This document shows positions 1-11,079 of a stretch of DNA of 64,000 nucleotides, piece after piece (within the stretch, counting starts at the first letter, position 1; every line of letters begins with the position of its first letter). Position numbers and translations under genes: made by a program. The notes beneath the pieces were generated by a model. It had not been told where the DNA came from, did not search any database, and saw only the letters and a list, made by a program, of their open reading frames with translations. Source of the stretch: Antedon mediterranea (taxonomy: Eukaryota > Echinodermata > Crinoidea > Comatulida > Antedonidae); the NCBI RefSeq assembly GCF_964355755.1, contig NC_092670.1:13639201-13703200 (forward strand), given 5' to 3'.

Positions 1-223
1 AAAGGCTGTTTTAATGTGAAGAAAAGAGTACGTTAAAACGATGTCTCTTGTACATCCTAGTTTCATGAACACAGCACCTACATTGGGTGAATCAATAAAG
101 AGTCTGTCTTCAGACTAGTTGATGAGAACATTTTTTTAATGAGAGGAATAAATCTCTTTTCGACAAGGTTTTTAATAGCATCAAGATAACCTAAAGAACA
201 TTGCTTTATATAAGTAGATAATA

Positions 224-711
224 CACTGTGAAAATAGTGTTTAGATCTTAAACACCTATTTTGTACCCACTTTTTCCACACGTTTAGCTTTTAGACACGA
301 GTTACATGTTTAGTGTGTTTAAAAGCTAAACGTGTTTATAGCTACATGTTGTTTTCCTCCACTTGACTAATGTCAATATTATGTTCAATTACTCCACATG
401 TTTAGCAGTCAAAATGTTTAGGTATGTGTTTAGCGTTGCGTGCATACTATTTTACTGTGGCGGAAAAAAGCTCCACACATGAGCTCCACACATGGCAAAT
501 TAAACACGTTTAAAACCTAAACTTGTCTTCATATTGCTCCACATGTTTAACAATCAATACGTCACTGATGTGTTGAGTTGGATACAGACTACATGTTTAG
601 AATGTGTTTAGAACCTAAACATGTTTCATATCTAAACATGTTTAAGGCTAAATGTGTGGAAAAAGTGGGTACAAAATACATGTTTAAGATCTAAACACTA
701 TTTTTACAGTG
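224..711. mobile_element. MITE-like element with long terminal inverted repeats, TA flanks
   Basis: The segment begins CACTGTGAAAATAGTGTTTA and ends with its inverted counterpart (CTAAACACTATTTTTACAGTG, one base extra). The inverted similarity continues about 65 bases inward through the ACCCACTTTTTCCACA block at 265-280 and 653-668. A TA dinucleotide lies just outside each end (222-223, 712-713), as expected for Tc1/mariner-type insertion. The inside repeats the words ACATGTTTAG and CCTAAAC in both orientations and has no coding capacity. The two short open frames starting MWKKWVQN are just the two inverted arms being read. Non-autonomous; family assignment is inference. Confidence 0.7.
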
Positions 712-713
712 TA

Positions 714-1872
714 GTCACTGAGTTAGTTGCAGAAACATTAAACACAGCATGCACACTATTATACAATATAGAATTATCATTTTCAATTATGCAGTGTGAT
801 TCATTCATGTATTGTTTATTAGTGTTGACTTTGATGGATGTTTGATGCTCGCTTTGTCGTATGTACGCTTGTAGTAGTAGTCACAGCAGCAAGGTGCGAT
901 GGGTATTGTTTCTGATTGGTCAAAAGTTGATAAGTAATCGTCACCGGGTTGTTGAAAGTAACTACACTATAATTAATAAACCAAGCAGTTTTCCGCTATG
1001 AGGTTAGGGCATCGCGCCCCATGCAATGTCTTATCATAAATAATTCATTAGAATCATTATGACATAATATATCTGTTTTAAAATAATGTGACCCGGAAGC
1101 ATTCAAAAGCAATTACGAACAAGAAGAGAGTCGGTAGAATTAGAGGGACAGGACAGATCAAACCTTGCACAAAACGATTCATGTGATGAATCATGTTAAT
1201 TAAAGTATGTTATATCATACTGATTGAGTACTGCGTGCACGCGCGCGTGTGTATGTGGCTATCAATACATGTGTTTACCTAGCTACAGAGGATGTGGAAG
1301 TATGCAGGGAATTAATGATTTAAATAAGTAGTTTTATAACTGACATGTTGTTGATTTGCCTGAGGCAAGAAACATCACCTACAAAATGCGAAGATGACAG
1401 AAATTAATTAGTGTTCACAACTAAATTGCAAACTGTGTGCTGTATGACATAACACCCTGTCATACTATAAGCAAAATGAATGAAATATGACATGCAACGT
1501 TTCCATTAAACATTACGAGTATATTAAACTAATTGACACCCGTCTGATGCGTAAATGCACATCCTCTTTCGTCGATCTTGTACATTAAATAAAGTTTCTG
1601 TATTTACTGTACATGTCATTGTTGTTAAGATTATTATATTAATTACGGTATTTCTGACCAATGGTCAAGAAACTGTGTGTATAAATCAATGACACTTTAT
1701 TTTAAATTATGCGTATACTTTACTGCCACATCTATACTAACTTTTCAGCCTTTTTTATGTTGTTTGTGGTCAAATTCACAGTATACAACATCACCACCCT
1801 GTACGTGAATGTAATTCTGTACCGGTATCTTACAGACTGGTGACAACGAACACATCCAGTTTGGTATATGGG
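714..1872. other. Intergenic, no feature recognised
   Basis: AT-rich sequence with a short alternating GC/GT stretch near 1235-1255. No coding similarity, RNA gene or repeat with a second copy in the window was recognised. Confidence 0.5.
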
Positions 1873-2063
1873 CAGTGGCGTAACGACTATGAGAGCTCAC
1901 TGGCTAAACCAAGGGCCCCCGGAGTTTATGGGGACCGTGACCAGTACCAAGAGGAACAAACAGGCATTGAAATATGTATACAGTTAAAAACGAGACCTTC
2001 AGCGTTGAAGGGTCACTTAGGATTCCTAAACCAGGGGCATCACGTATCTGCGTAACGCCACTG
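1873..2063. mobile_element. CAGTGGCGTAACG-ended MITE, copy 1
   Basis: 191 bp bounded by CAGTGGCGTAACG and CGTAACGCCACTG. The interior is GC-richer than its surroundings and aligns along its length with 40398-40589 (shared blocks: GCTCACT, GGGGACCGTG/GGGGGCCACTG, AGTGCCAAGAGG-like, AGCGTTGRAGGG, CCACTTAGGGTTCCTAAAC-like). CAGTGGCG-type ends are known from hAT-like elements; the other copy has a near-8-bp target duplication. The apparent 71-residue frame across it is not a gene. Confidence 0.7.
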
Positions 2064-2620
2064 ATGCGCAGATGTATGCAGTATCTGATTCGGTAACTGT
2101 AAGCGATGCTCTATTCCGATTTAGGTCATGTAATTCAAATAAAAATGGTTGATTATACTAACCTAGTATTTAATGAAACTGATACTGAAACGGATATTGT
2201 AGGCCTAAAGCATTTCCTTAAAACACCATGGTATCGTTATGCCCGCGTCTTTATGATATAACCAATCATGCTACGCCTTTTAGAATGCAAGTTGCCAAAC
2301 ATTGTTGGATATCACTGCCAACATCTAACAACCTATACGAAGTAATAATATTTCTAACCGGTCACCTTTAAAGCCTAATGTGTTATTGTAAGAATCTACA
2401 ATTGCCCTTAGTGGTGTATGTCAATGTTCATTAAAGCTTATACAAAACACACCTGTGGCTGAATTCATCACATGTCTTTTGATACAGAATCGATCATGAC
2501 GTTATTTCTAAAAAGTCTATATCCAGGGTTTCATCAAATGCAAAGATATACCCGACTGCGATCGAATCTTCTTGTGACGTTTTGATGTATGCTGTTGTAC
2601 ATATTGAAAGATGTTACATA
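2064..2620. other. Intergenic, no feature recognised
   Basis: No coding similarity or repeated structure seen; ordinary AT-rich sequence. Confidence 0.45.
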
Positions 2621-2621
2621 T

Positions 2622-2865
2622 TGACTGATTAAAACTGACTAACTGATCACGTACTGATCGATAACTGATAACAAATAATGATTGACTGACTAATTGACTA
2701 GCTGATTAACTAAATAAACAACTAAACAACCTGACTGACTTACTAATGACTGAATGATATGACTAACTAGTGAGCGACTGAATGAACTGTGAACAAGTTA
2801 CTGAATGATTAGTTTATTAACTGACTGGCTGATTAACTGACTGTCTAACTGATTACCTCAGAGAT
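2622..2865. repeat. Degenerate ACTGACTA/ACTGATTA tetranucleotide minisatellite
   Basis: About 240 bases are built from imperfect tetramers of the type TGAC, TAAC and TGAT (for example GACTGACTAATTGACTAGCT). It is an old, mutated simple repeat with no reading frame. Confidence 0.7.
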
Positions 2866-3365
2866 AATTAATGTATAGATTTAACAACAACATGTGATAT
2901 GAACACATACGTGAACGACCAAGTGAAAGAATAAAAATCTCGACAAAAAGTCAAATAGGTGATGCGGTCAATGTTATACATTCTAGATATAAAAAGGCAT
3001 TTGAATCAAAGAAAATGTATTGTATGTCTTTAGTGATTTGGATTTAATAAAACCTATTAGAATAGAAACAATGAGAATTCTATTGGGGTGGGGGTAAAAT
3101 ATGAAAAAAAGGCCTAATCAACAATTCTAATGCTCTTTACATAGTAATTTATCTTTGCTGCATATAAGATCACGTGACTTCTAAGCCTACCGCATTAGCA
3201 GTGAACCCCACTCGTTGAGTTATAAAGTTTAACTACTCAAACAAGAGCAAATTGTTTGTTTGTTTGTTTCTTTATTTCCATTCACAACAAAATAAAACCA
3301 TTAACATACATAAATATTCATTACAAAAATGAAAGAATGGAAAGGGGGAATCTCTGAAGCACAGC

Positions 3366-4463
3366 TTATAAGTAGAAACCCCCTGTTACAAAACAGTTTA
3401 TAAATAGTAATATGAAACAAAGGCACAATTTAATCTTTTGGGGAGGGAAATATTTATTGAATAGGTATATAAAATTACCATTAAAAACATCGTAAGCATT
3501 ATTTGGATCTTCTTCATTAAATACACTGTTCCAATCAGTGCAACGCAAATCATTTTTTAAAGCATTCATTTTAACCTCAGTAAAATATCTTTTAGTAATA
3601 TATTCATGTGCAATACTTGGCGTAACATTATAATTAATTGTTGTAAAAATTGGTAAATGATCTGTGATATCGTTAATCAAGATACCACTTTTTATAACAG
3701 AATGAACATCAGAAGTGAAACAATTATCTATTAAGGTTGCTGTTGTTTCTGTTATTCTTGTTGGTTTGGTAATTAGAGGAAAAAGTCCTAAACTAAAACT
3801 ATTATCAATAAAACATTTAGTGTCCCAATTACTCTCATGTTTAAGTAGATCTATATTCCAGTCACCACATATAAATAACCGCTTATCATTCATGGACTTG
3901 ACCAAATCTGAAAATGTGTCGGTAAATATTTTTATATCTGTACCAGGTGCACGATATATACATGATATGTAAATTGGATTAGAATTATTAATATAGACAA
4001 TAGCAGAAATATATTCACAGCAGTCGGGTATCACGGATGACATATTATCAACAACATTATGTTTAAGACTTTCTCTTATAAAAAGAGCAACACCCCCTCC
4101 ATACTTTTCTTGTCTTGAAATACTATAAAATACATAGCCATTAATGTGAAAAGTAATCGGATTATCAGGTCGTATCCACGTTTCTGTAATTGCAATTACG
4201 TCAGGTGATGCTCCCAACTCTGATAAATAATTTTTGATTTTGTCAAAATTTGCACCCATACTACGACTATTAAAATGAATAATAGTAAACTTATTTTTAA
4301 TATTACATTCTCTACTAAATTGTTCATCTGTGTAGTAATTGCACTCCCAATTCATATTATTTAGAATGTTATTATCAGGATCTCTATCTCCGTCAAGATT
4401 GCTAGGATTAAACACAGATGATGAAAGGGAGCCTAAATTAAGGTCAATTAAAGATTCTTCCAT
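3366..4463 (-). pseudogene. LINE ORF2 fragment: APE-type endonuclease domain only
   Basis: The 365-residue frame starts at an ATG at 4463. Residues of about 50-290 carry the exonuclease-endonuclease-phosphatase fold signatures of LINE endonucleases: HFNSRSM near the start, AITETW, GGGVALF, CIYRAPG, the GDWN catalytic block, LIDNCFTSD and the terminal TDHLPIF motif. In a complete element this domain nicks target DNA to prime reverse transcription. After the linker (NKYFPPQKIK) the normal RT domain is missing and the frame ends in hydrophobic 3'-UTR translation (3366-3420). The endonuclease itself looks intact. Upstream neighbours on the same strand are the ORF1 pieces. Confidence 0.8.
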
Positions 4464-4502
4464 AAGTAAGGTTTATATTGGTTGTCTTAATTGCAATATG
4501 AT

Positions 4503-4640
4503 TAAAGAAGATTCACTAATCTCCTTCTGTTTCTTTTGATCTTCCTTGAGTTGAGTTCTTCCAACTGAGAACTGAGGTCCAGTGACTGCTTGCTCTCTTC
4601 CAGTTCTTTCTTGGTTAACATATTTGGTACTTGTGTAATA
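4503..4640 (-). repeat. Second, partial copy of the LINE ORF1 start
   Basis: Roughly 115 bases here repeat 5221-5335 at about 80% identity (shared blocks ATTCACTAATCTCCTTCTGT and CAGTTCTTTCTT-like), coding LTKKELEESKQSLDL versus VTKKELEEIKQSLDF. The copy lies between the ORF1 C-terminal region and the endonuclease ORF, so it represents either an internal duplication or a chimera of two LINE copies. Confidence 0.7.
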
Positions 4641-4643
4641 GTT

Positions 4644-5329
4644 TCAACCATTAATGTCAACAGTATTCTTAATATGCACAATTTTTCCATCAATACGTTT
4701 AATAAAAATTTTACCATTCCTGGTCCATGTGGCTTCTACTTTCTTTTGTTTTTTGAAATCTCTGGTACGCTTGAATAACTCCGCATTTGCTCTAGTCAAA
4801 TGATCATTTATGTAAATATTCTCTCCTTTCAGTTTTACCTTAGCTTCATCACTTCCTGTTTCTTTCTTCGCGAACAAAATCTAACAATAGTTAATTTCGA
4901 CTTACTTTTAGTTGGTAAAATATGTACAGCTTCCAAATCACAAGTGTTAACATCAACATTCATTTTCTCTTTAAATAACTTTAACACAGCTTCTTCGATA
5001 GACCCACGTTCTTTATCTGCGGTCTCCTCCACCGACGAAACACCAAGGTCAGCCGATGCAGCTGATGCGTATGAGGAATGCACATATTTTAGCCCCGTAA
5101 TTAGAACATTATTGTTTCTGCTGTATTGTTCTAATTCGTTCACTCTATTTTCCAGTAATGAAATTTGCTTACTTTTTTTTCCATTGTCGGCCTCCAATAC
5201 TTCAATCCGTTTAATGAAAGATTCACTAATCTCCTTCTGTTCCTTTTGGCCTTCTTTGAGTTCCTCCAGCTGCGATGTTATAAAGTCAAGCGACTGCTTG
5301 ATCTCTTCTAGTTCTTTCTTCGTTACCAT
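4644..5329 (-). pseudogene. LINE ORF1 coiled-coil protein, frameshifted
   Basis: From the ATG at 5329, about 164 residues begin MVTKKELEEIKQSL and continue as a glutamate/lysine-rich heptad coiled coil, followed by the typical NRVNELEQYSRNNNVLITGL block. The frame breaks near 4835-4877. Downstream homology resumes in another frame (LKGENIYINDHLTRAN, then NGKIFIKRIDGKIVHI) down to about 4644, matching the C-terminal domain of LINE ORF1 nucleic-acid-binding proteins. One or more frameshifts therefore inactivate it. ORF1 proteins package LINE RNA; here that is inferred from family resemblance and position. Confidence 0.7.
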
Positions 5330-5399
5330 GATTGTTTGGGCCTAGCGCGTGTTAATCACGGAGCCGCTAAAAAAACACGTCTACCCACGCCGCATAGCG

Positions 5400-7718
5400 C
5401 CCTCAAAATATATATTAAGTAAAACAAATTAATGTAAGTAAGAAATATATATGACCTTAAGAATTGCGATAACTCATTAGGGGTGCTCATTGTAAGGCAG
5501 AAAAAACAATTATAATTCTGTATAGACTGCTTGCATTTAAACGATAAATAGGAATGATTTATGTGATGTAAAAGGAGAGATATTGCAATATACATTAAAT
5601 GTTACTGTTTGTACTTAACGTTTCTGATAATCGTAAGAACCGTCATGGGAATTAAATCAAAAACAAGCGTCAATAATTGACGATCAGTAGAACAGTTATA
5701 CTATAAGATGAATTACTTTAAAGTGTTGTAAATATAAGTTGTAAAAATAATAATAAATAAGCATTATTCAAACCTCAACAAAACTGTTTATTTTATATGA
5801 CATTATATAATTTTTCACTATGCATTCACATAGGCCTACATATGAATTTAGCTTTAGGACTGAATATAACTATACAGGTATACAATAATTAGAATACCAC
5901 TTTGTTATAACAAATTACCACATTAAATTAATCAACGTATGCCTATGCTGAAGTTACAACTTCAGATCTATTCAAAATGTATATTAAAATGTCTATAGTA
6001 AATATTTTCCTTAATTTATTTTAGACTTATCAAAAGAGCCACAGTGTGAGTTAACACCGGTGGATTTAAGACACTATTATTTTGTCATTCTTTGAAGAAC
6101 ATTTCTTAAAACAGTGAAAACCATGCGTTTTAAAATGATGAACTATAAGATACTCAATGAAACAATAATTCAACAGCAGTGGATAGAAAATGTTAACAAG
6201 TTAAGTAATCTTGAGTTCGTTTGAAGTAGCAGAGCCAAAGCAATCATTCTTTCTATGTCTTCACTTGCAGCGCTGCTCATACATCATCAGCGCCACGACG
6301 AAAAAGAAAATGAATCGCGCAGCCTAACTCAACATGACATGAAGTAATTTCAGTTACCTAAGATACTATTTCTATTTCAATTATTAAGTTAAAAGAAATC
6401 ATTCCATAAAATTAGATTAGTGCATGCTACAAAGTAATCTGAAATCTTATCAAGTAATTTGAAATCTATAAGCTGATAGATTTACATCGGATTATAATAT
6501 TGAAACAATAAGAAAGACATTAATAAAAGTCAGCTTAACAGTTATTATAATAGATAGACCTACATATATATTCTACAAACATGCACAGTTTAAGATAAAA
6601 TTCCAAGTGGTGTATATAATGCATAACAAACTCGTTACACGTTTAACCAATTTGTTTTTCAATTCATTTTAAATAATTCTGAATATTATTTCAAACGTCA
6701 GTAGTTCCAATGTTTTAATTACATAGCAACATTTAGCAACTACTTTTCTTAGAAACCTCAATTTAACATTTATCCTGAACAGCAAATCATACAATGATAA
6801 AACAACAAAGCCATTACATTGTGGCCAATTTCACAAGGTAAACAAAACGGTATTTGAGAAAATATAGGAGGAGAACTGCAAAAATACATGAACGTTAAAT
6901 GGTACAACCTGTTAATATAACAGATAAGAGACACATCAATTTAAATAGAAAAAAGTTCTTCCTAAAGTAACTATTAATCATTTAATTTTGTTTAATTACA
7001 ATTAAATTGATTGATCAGACTATAATTTGTATTGTTTGTTCATTATGTGAGTAATTCGTGTTTGTTATTTCGGAGCATAAGTACTTATACTCTGACGTCA
7101 CTGTAGCTCAATCTAATTGGTCAGGAGTTGATACAATATACCGATAGGTGGCGTCCTTCATAGGCGAAAATGTAGTTCTTTCATCTGTAATGATTTTAAA
7201 ATTAATTTAGATCTAATAGGCTGTATTTAATTTCACAACGTAGTGGGTAAGTATTGACTGGAAAGGTTTAGTAAAACGTCACGAAAGAACTAAATCAATG
7301 GCAATGACGGATGTAACTTCGTCCGTTTGCAGTTGGTTACTATAATAATACAGCGTTTGGACACACAATAGACAAACCAATTACATATATATTATGTTAG
7401 ATAATCAAGGTCACTTTTTAATTATGTAAGTGACTCTTCTAAGCAATTACATAGTTGAACAAACATGTACACATAATGTTCACAAATCTATGTTTAAATA
7501 AATTCAAATTTGGCTGATTTTAGACAAGAAACCATAAGGAATGAGATGTTTGTTTTTAGTAACAATTAAATCATTGGTAACATTCAAATACGTTTGGCAT
7601 ACACAAATAGGCCTAATTCATATAACACACACTAATCCGATAATAGAAATATAATAATAAAATGCAAAACAACAATTTTAAAGAAAAGTCTCAACTTATG
7701 AAGAAAAAAGTCAAGCTA
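5400..7718. other. AT-rich intergenic, no feature recognised
   Basis: Over 2 kb of AT-rich sequence with stop codons in all frames at high density. No RNA gene, repeat with a second copy, or coding similarity was seen. Confidence 0.45.
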
Positions 7719-7719
7719 G

Positions 7720-8086
7720 TTGGTTTCTAGTGACGGGTATTTTTTGTATTGTTGTTGAAAATGTATTCGATACCAACTGGTCTAAAAGCCGAACACAAAG
7801 TTACTCGGCTTAGAATGTAAAATTTGAAATATATAAAACAAAATGTGCCTCTGCTCAAAGTTGTTTTCTAGTAATCGTGTTGTTGAATACAATACGATAC
7901 AATAACTAGGAACTATCTGAAAGCCAAGCATAATGTAACTTGACTTAGAATGTACAATTTTAAATGTGCTTCTGCTCAAAGTTGTTTTCTAGTAATCTTT
8001 TTTGTTGTCGAATATCCGATACAATAACTAGGAACTATCTGAAAGACAAACATAATGCAACTCGGCTTAGAATGTTGAATGTTTAT
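7720..8086. repeat. Three-unit tandem repeat, about 120 bp per unit
   Basis: Units start near 7720, 7854 and 7974. Units 2 and 3 share CTCAAAGTTGTTTTCTAGTA, ACAATAACTAGGAACTATCT and CTTAGAATGT; unit 1 is a more diverged version (TTTCTAGTGACGGG, GATACCAACTGGTCTAAAAG, CGGCTTAGAATGT). The two short minus-strand frames here are the same repeat read twice and are not genes. Confidence 0.75.
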
Positions 8087-8755
8087 AAAGGTTAATGAAA
8101 TCATCAACGTGAGTCCGCGTCGACATGAAGCTTCTGCAGGAAGTAATATCATCCTAATAGCAGGGCCTTTGCATCTAAATCGGTTCATATTTTAACCGAT
8201 AAGTGCATTAAGAATCACCAAAACGTGAAGAGCACTTTGCTAGTACAGAGCGAGCTAACTCAGACTTAACTAAATGATAAAACAATCGAAGTTAGAAATA
8301 TCACGTGTCACAGCACGCTTGTGATGAATATCTCAAGTCTAGAGAATAAGCTATAAGAATTTAAATTTTCCAGCTAATGTGTTTTAAGAAATAAATTCAG
8401 GTGATATGAAACACAAACAATTGAATACGGCGACTATTCGTCTCATTGGCTTCAAGCAATAATTTATGAAAGATAAAAATAGAATGTATTCGTGACCCTG
8501 AAAAGGTAATATACCGTAGAGGGTATTGCACCGAAGGGTAGCGCGAAGTAGCACATTCGGCTGAACTAGTGACAGTCATGTGTCGCGTACGCGATAGCTT
8601 AAGATTTGTTAGGCCCTAGTTAAAATTCAACCATCTCTTTTTATTTCAAGGCTAGTCTGTAGCGCATGACAATATAGTCGGGATTGTTCCCTGGTGGCAT
8701 TTTAGTATTGCAATAATTTTATAATTTTGTTTGTTGAAATTGAAATATTCATAAT

Positions 8756-8875
<120 letters not shown>

Positions 8876-8978
8876 CATACTGTAAATTATAGAAACAGTG
8901 CTCATATTCGGAACATGATCTCATAATCGCGTCGAGCATAGCTCATTGGCGAAAGTTCCGTATTTTTTAGTTGTATGA

Positions 8979-9028
8979 AAAAATGTCTCTGGCTGGATTC
9001 AAATTCGAATCCAGCCAGAGACATTTTT
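8979..9028. repeat. Perfect 22-bp-stem inverted repeat (hairpin)
   Basis: The left arm at 8979-9000 (containing TGTCTCTGGCTGGATTC) is exactly complementary to 9007-9028 (GAATCCAGCCAGAGACA), with a 6-base spacer at 9001-9006. It lies between two TA microsatellites. No TIR-flank duplication was found. It could be a tiny foldback element or a cruciform-prone sequence. Confidence 0.85.
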
Positions 9029-9054
9029 ACACACAGTGCTACGCAACATCATTG

Positions 9055-9057
<3 letters not shown>

Positions 9058-9108
<51 letters not shown>
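9058..9108. repeat. (TA)n microsatellite
   Basis: About 50 bases of pure alternating TA directly before the SINE-derived segment. Confidence 0.95.
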
Positions 9109-9110
<2 letters not shown>

Positions 9111-9491
9111 AAATCAGGCAAAGAACATTAATTCTAAACCGCCCGGTGATATACTGCAATTTAATTTTAATTAAATTTCAATTAATTTGAAACGATAAAG
9201 CCGAGACTCGAACTCGGACCGCCTGTTTGATATGCAGTTTCCCTAACCATTAGACCACTGGGGCTTTCATGGTAGTGTTCAAACTCGATTGGATAGTGAC
9301 TCTTTAACATTCTCGGCGTGGTACGGCGGAACAGCACTAGTTCTCAGTTGTACGCACGCGCACCAGAGATCAAATTGATACGCCCTCATCTTTCAGTATA
9401 TTTATTCACTAGGCGGGATCTCCGAAGAGATAATTTTATATATATAAACAAATCAGGAAAAGAACATTAATTCTAAACCGCCCGGTGATAT
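9102..9491 (-). mobile_element. tRNA-derived SINE, with a second tail fragment
   Basis: On the minus strand, 9265-9195 resembles a tRNA: A-box TGGTCTAATGGTTAGG (as in glutamate-type tRNAs) and a T-arm CCGAG-TTCGAGT-CTCGG with B-box. The acceptor stem does not close and the anticodon arm is irregular, so this is not a working tRNA. The body downstream ends with ATCACCGGGCGGTTTAGAAT and a TA-rich tail. A 50-base stretch (9102-9152) recurs at 9439-9491, which looks like the tail of another copy fused in tandem. A second, degraded copy lies at 46090-46330. Confidence 0.65.
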
Positions 9492-9514
9492 ATATATATA
9501 TATATATAATTAAG

Positions 9515-10141
9515 TAAAACTACTTTCTTATTATATTATAATAGTGTTATACTCATAGAGCAAAAGCAGCAAAATGTCGATACATTTTACTCATAAACTT
9601 TGAATAATGCATGATGCATGCATGATAAATGTCTTTGTGTTTTGCTGTCTATCATTAAAAGTAGTGGTTTATATTAATATCCCCTCTCTTGGATGATTGA
9701 CACTAATAAGAGACACAAGCAGCTGGACCGATGATTCTAGCAAATGACCTACCGTTCAAACTACCACGTGACTCAAAATAGCCACGAGCAACTTGTATAT
9801 GTTTAAGTATAGTTTTGATTGATTAAGATTACAGAAACTAAGTCTCGATATTGCTGTTTTTGTATGCAATGTTGTCACCCTGATTGATTCAGTTTCTGCC
9901 AGTCAAAAGAAGAGTGATGTGTTACCACCTTATGTGAACACCTCGCGACAAACATATCAATCAGTCACTGTTGAAATATGACAGTCAATACTTGAAATTA
10001 TACTCAGGTGCAACATAAAGAAGCAGTGAATACTAAACGTAACCTAACGATGCCTCACTTGCACACAATTTATACACTACAAAATGCAATTAAAACTCAG
10101 CAATTAAGATATAAACATTATGTTGCACTTTTAAATTATAA
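9515..10141. other. Intergenic, no feature recognised
   Basis: Contains GCATGATGCATGCATG near 9608-9623. Nothing coding is supported; the open frame beginning at 10008 does not match RT before 10142. Confidence 0.4.
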
Positions 10142-10778
10142 GCGATGGTCACAGAAATGGCGCCATCTTTTGCAAATTTATTTATGGTACAATTTGAGGC
10201 CAATTTTCAGTCCCTCAAACCAAATAAACCACTTGTTTGGTTTAGATACATTGACGACATCTTCATGATCTTGACCCATGGTGAAGATAATTTGGAATCT
10301 TTTTTTCTCAATATTAATGCAGCCCACCCAACTATCAAATTTACAGCTACCAAATCCACTAGTAGCGTTGATATTTTGCACACTATAGTGACCATAGAAA
10401 ATGGTACACTCAAAACTGACCTATTCCGTAAACCCACGGATAAAAATATGTACCTGCTCCCTAGCAGTTGTCACCCCCGATACTGTACTAAAAACATACC
10501 GTACATTATGTATCAGACGTATCTGCTCTTCAGATTTAGATTTAGAAGAACTAACCGGACATCTCCGGAATAGAAATTACAAGAAGGAATACATCGAAAC
10601 TGCTATAAAGAAAGCAAAAGATATTCCTCGATGTCAAACAGTGACGTACAAACCACGTCAGCCAAAAAAATCGACCAGAGTGCCATTGGTCACAACCTAC
10701 GACCCTAGGTTGCCTCCATTACGGGCTATTATTGAGAAAGATATGCCCATTCTACAGTCCACAGAACGTGTACAATGA
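10142..10778 (+). pseudogene. Penelope-like element reverse transcriptase, 5'-truncated and frameshifted
   Basis: The frame from 10142 reads A-M-V-T-E-M-A-P-S-F-A-N-L-F-M, a variant of the Penelope RT block AMGTKMAPSFANLFM. Then come WFRYIDDIFMI (catalytic YIDD, about residues 35-38), HPTIKFTA, LKTDLFRKPTDKNMYL and SCHPRYC. At about 10490 the conserved reading continues in another frame (LCIRRICSSDLDLEEL, then KKAKDIPR), so at least one frameshift is present, and it ends at 10778. An in-frame stop lies immediately upstream of 10142. Only the RT palm/thumb portion survives; no GIY-YIG endonuclease was recognised downstream. Penelope-like elements prime reverse transcription at nicked DNA or telomeres; this copy is dead. 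Confidence 0.85.
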
Positions 10779-10978
10779 CAAACTTCTCTTTGTACAAAGC
10801 AACTTCAAGTAAACATGTACCAATATCATATTCAATGAGAAACTACGGTCTGTACAACAAAACAACTAGAAGGCCACAACATTTACCTAATTTAAATAAA
10901 CATAGTCACTTAAGTGAAATCATAAACATTCATATTGACTTATGTTATATTAGTCAGTATTATGTTTAAGTATTTTAT

Positions 10979-11076
10979 TTATTAATTGTACTATTTATAT
11001 TTAGTTATCTTATCAAAACCTGTAAAAACAACAGATAATGTTATTCTCTTTAAGCAACTAAAAAAAAAACTTCAAT
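10979..11076. repeat. Repeat shared with 12418-12532
   Basis: The block from TTTAGTTATCTTATC through CAGATAATGTTATTCTCTTT and AAGCAACTAAA to CAATCAATAAATTA recurs at 12418-12532 with few changes. It directly follows the Penelope-like RT remnant, so it may be that element's 3' region; this is inference. Confidence 0.65.
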
Positions 11077-11079
11077 CAA

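Larger units (their letters stand above)
3245..5398 (-). mobile_element. Internally deleted non-LTR retrotransposon (LINE) with ORF1, endonuclease and 3' tail
   Basis: Read on the minus strand: a GC-rich 5' leader (about 5398-5330), an ORF1 coding a coiled-coil protein, a second partial ORF1 start, an apurinic-type endonuclease ORF, then a short 3' UTR ending in AATAAAG followed by (CAAA)n (about 3250-3290). The reverse transcriptase domain is absent: the endonuclease frame runs through a YFPPQK motif and then directly into 3'-UTR-like sequence. The element therefore has both ends but no polymerase and could only move in trans. The clade is uncertain; the layout is CR1/L2- or jockey-like. No target-site duplication was confirmed. 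Confidence 0.75.

Noticed and set aside
78-845. Pair of related genes starting MWKKWVQN
   Set aside because: They are the two inverted arms of one MITE-like element.
9194-9265. Functional tRNA gene
   Set aside because: Acceptor stem does not pair and the anticodon loop is irregular; it sits in a repeated SINE body.
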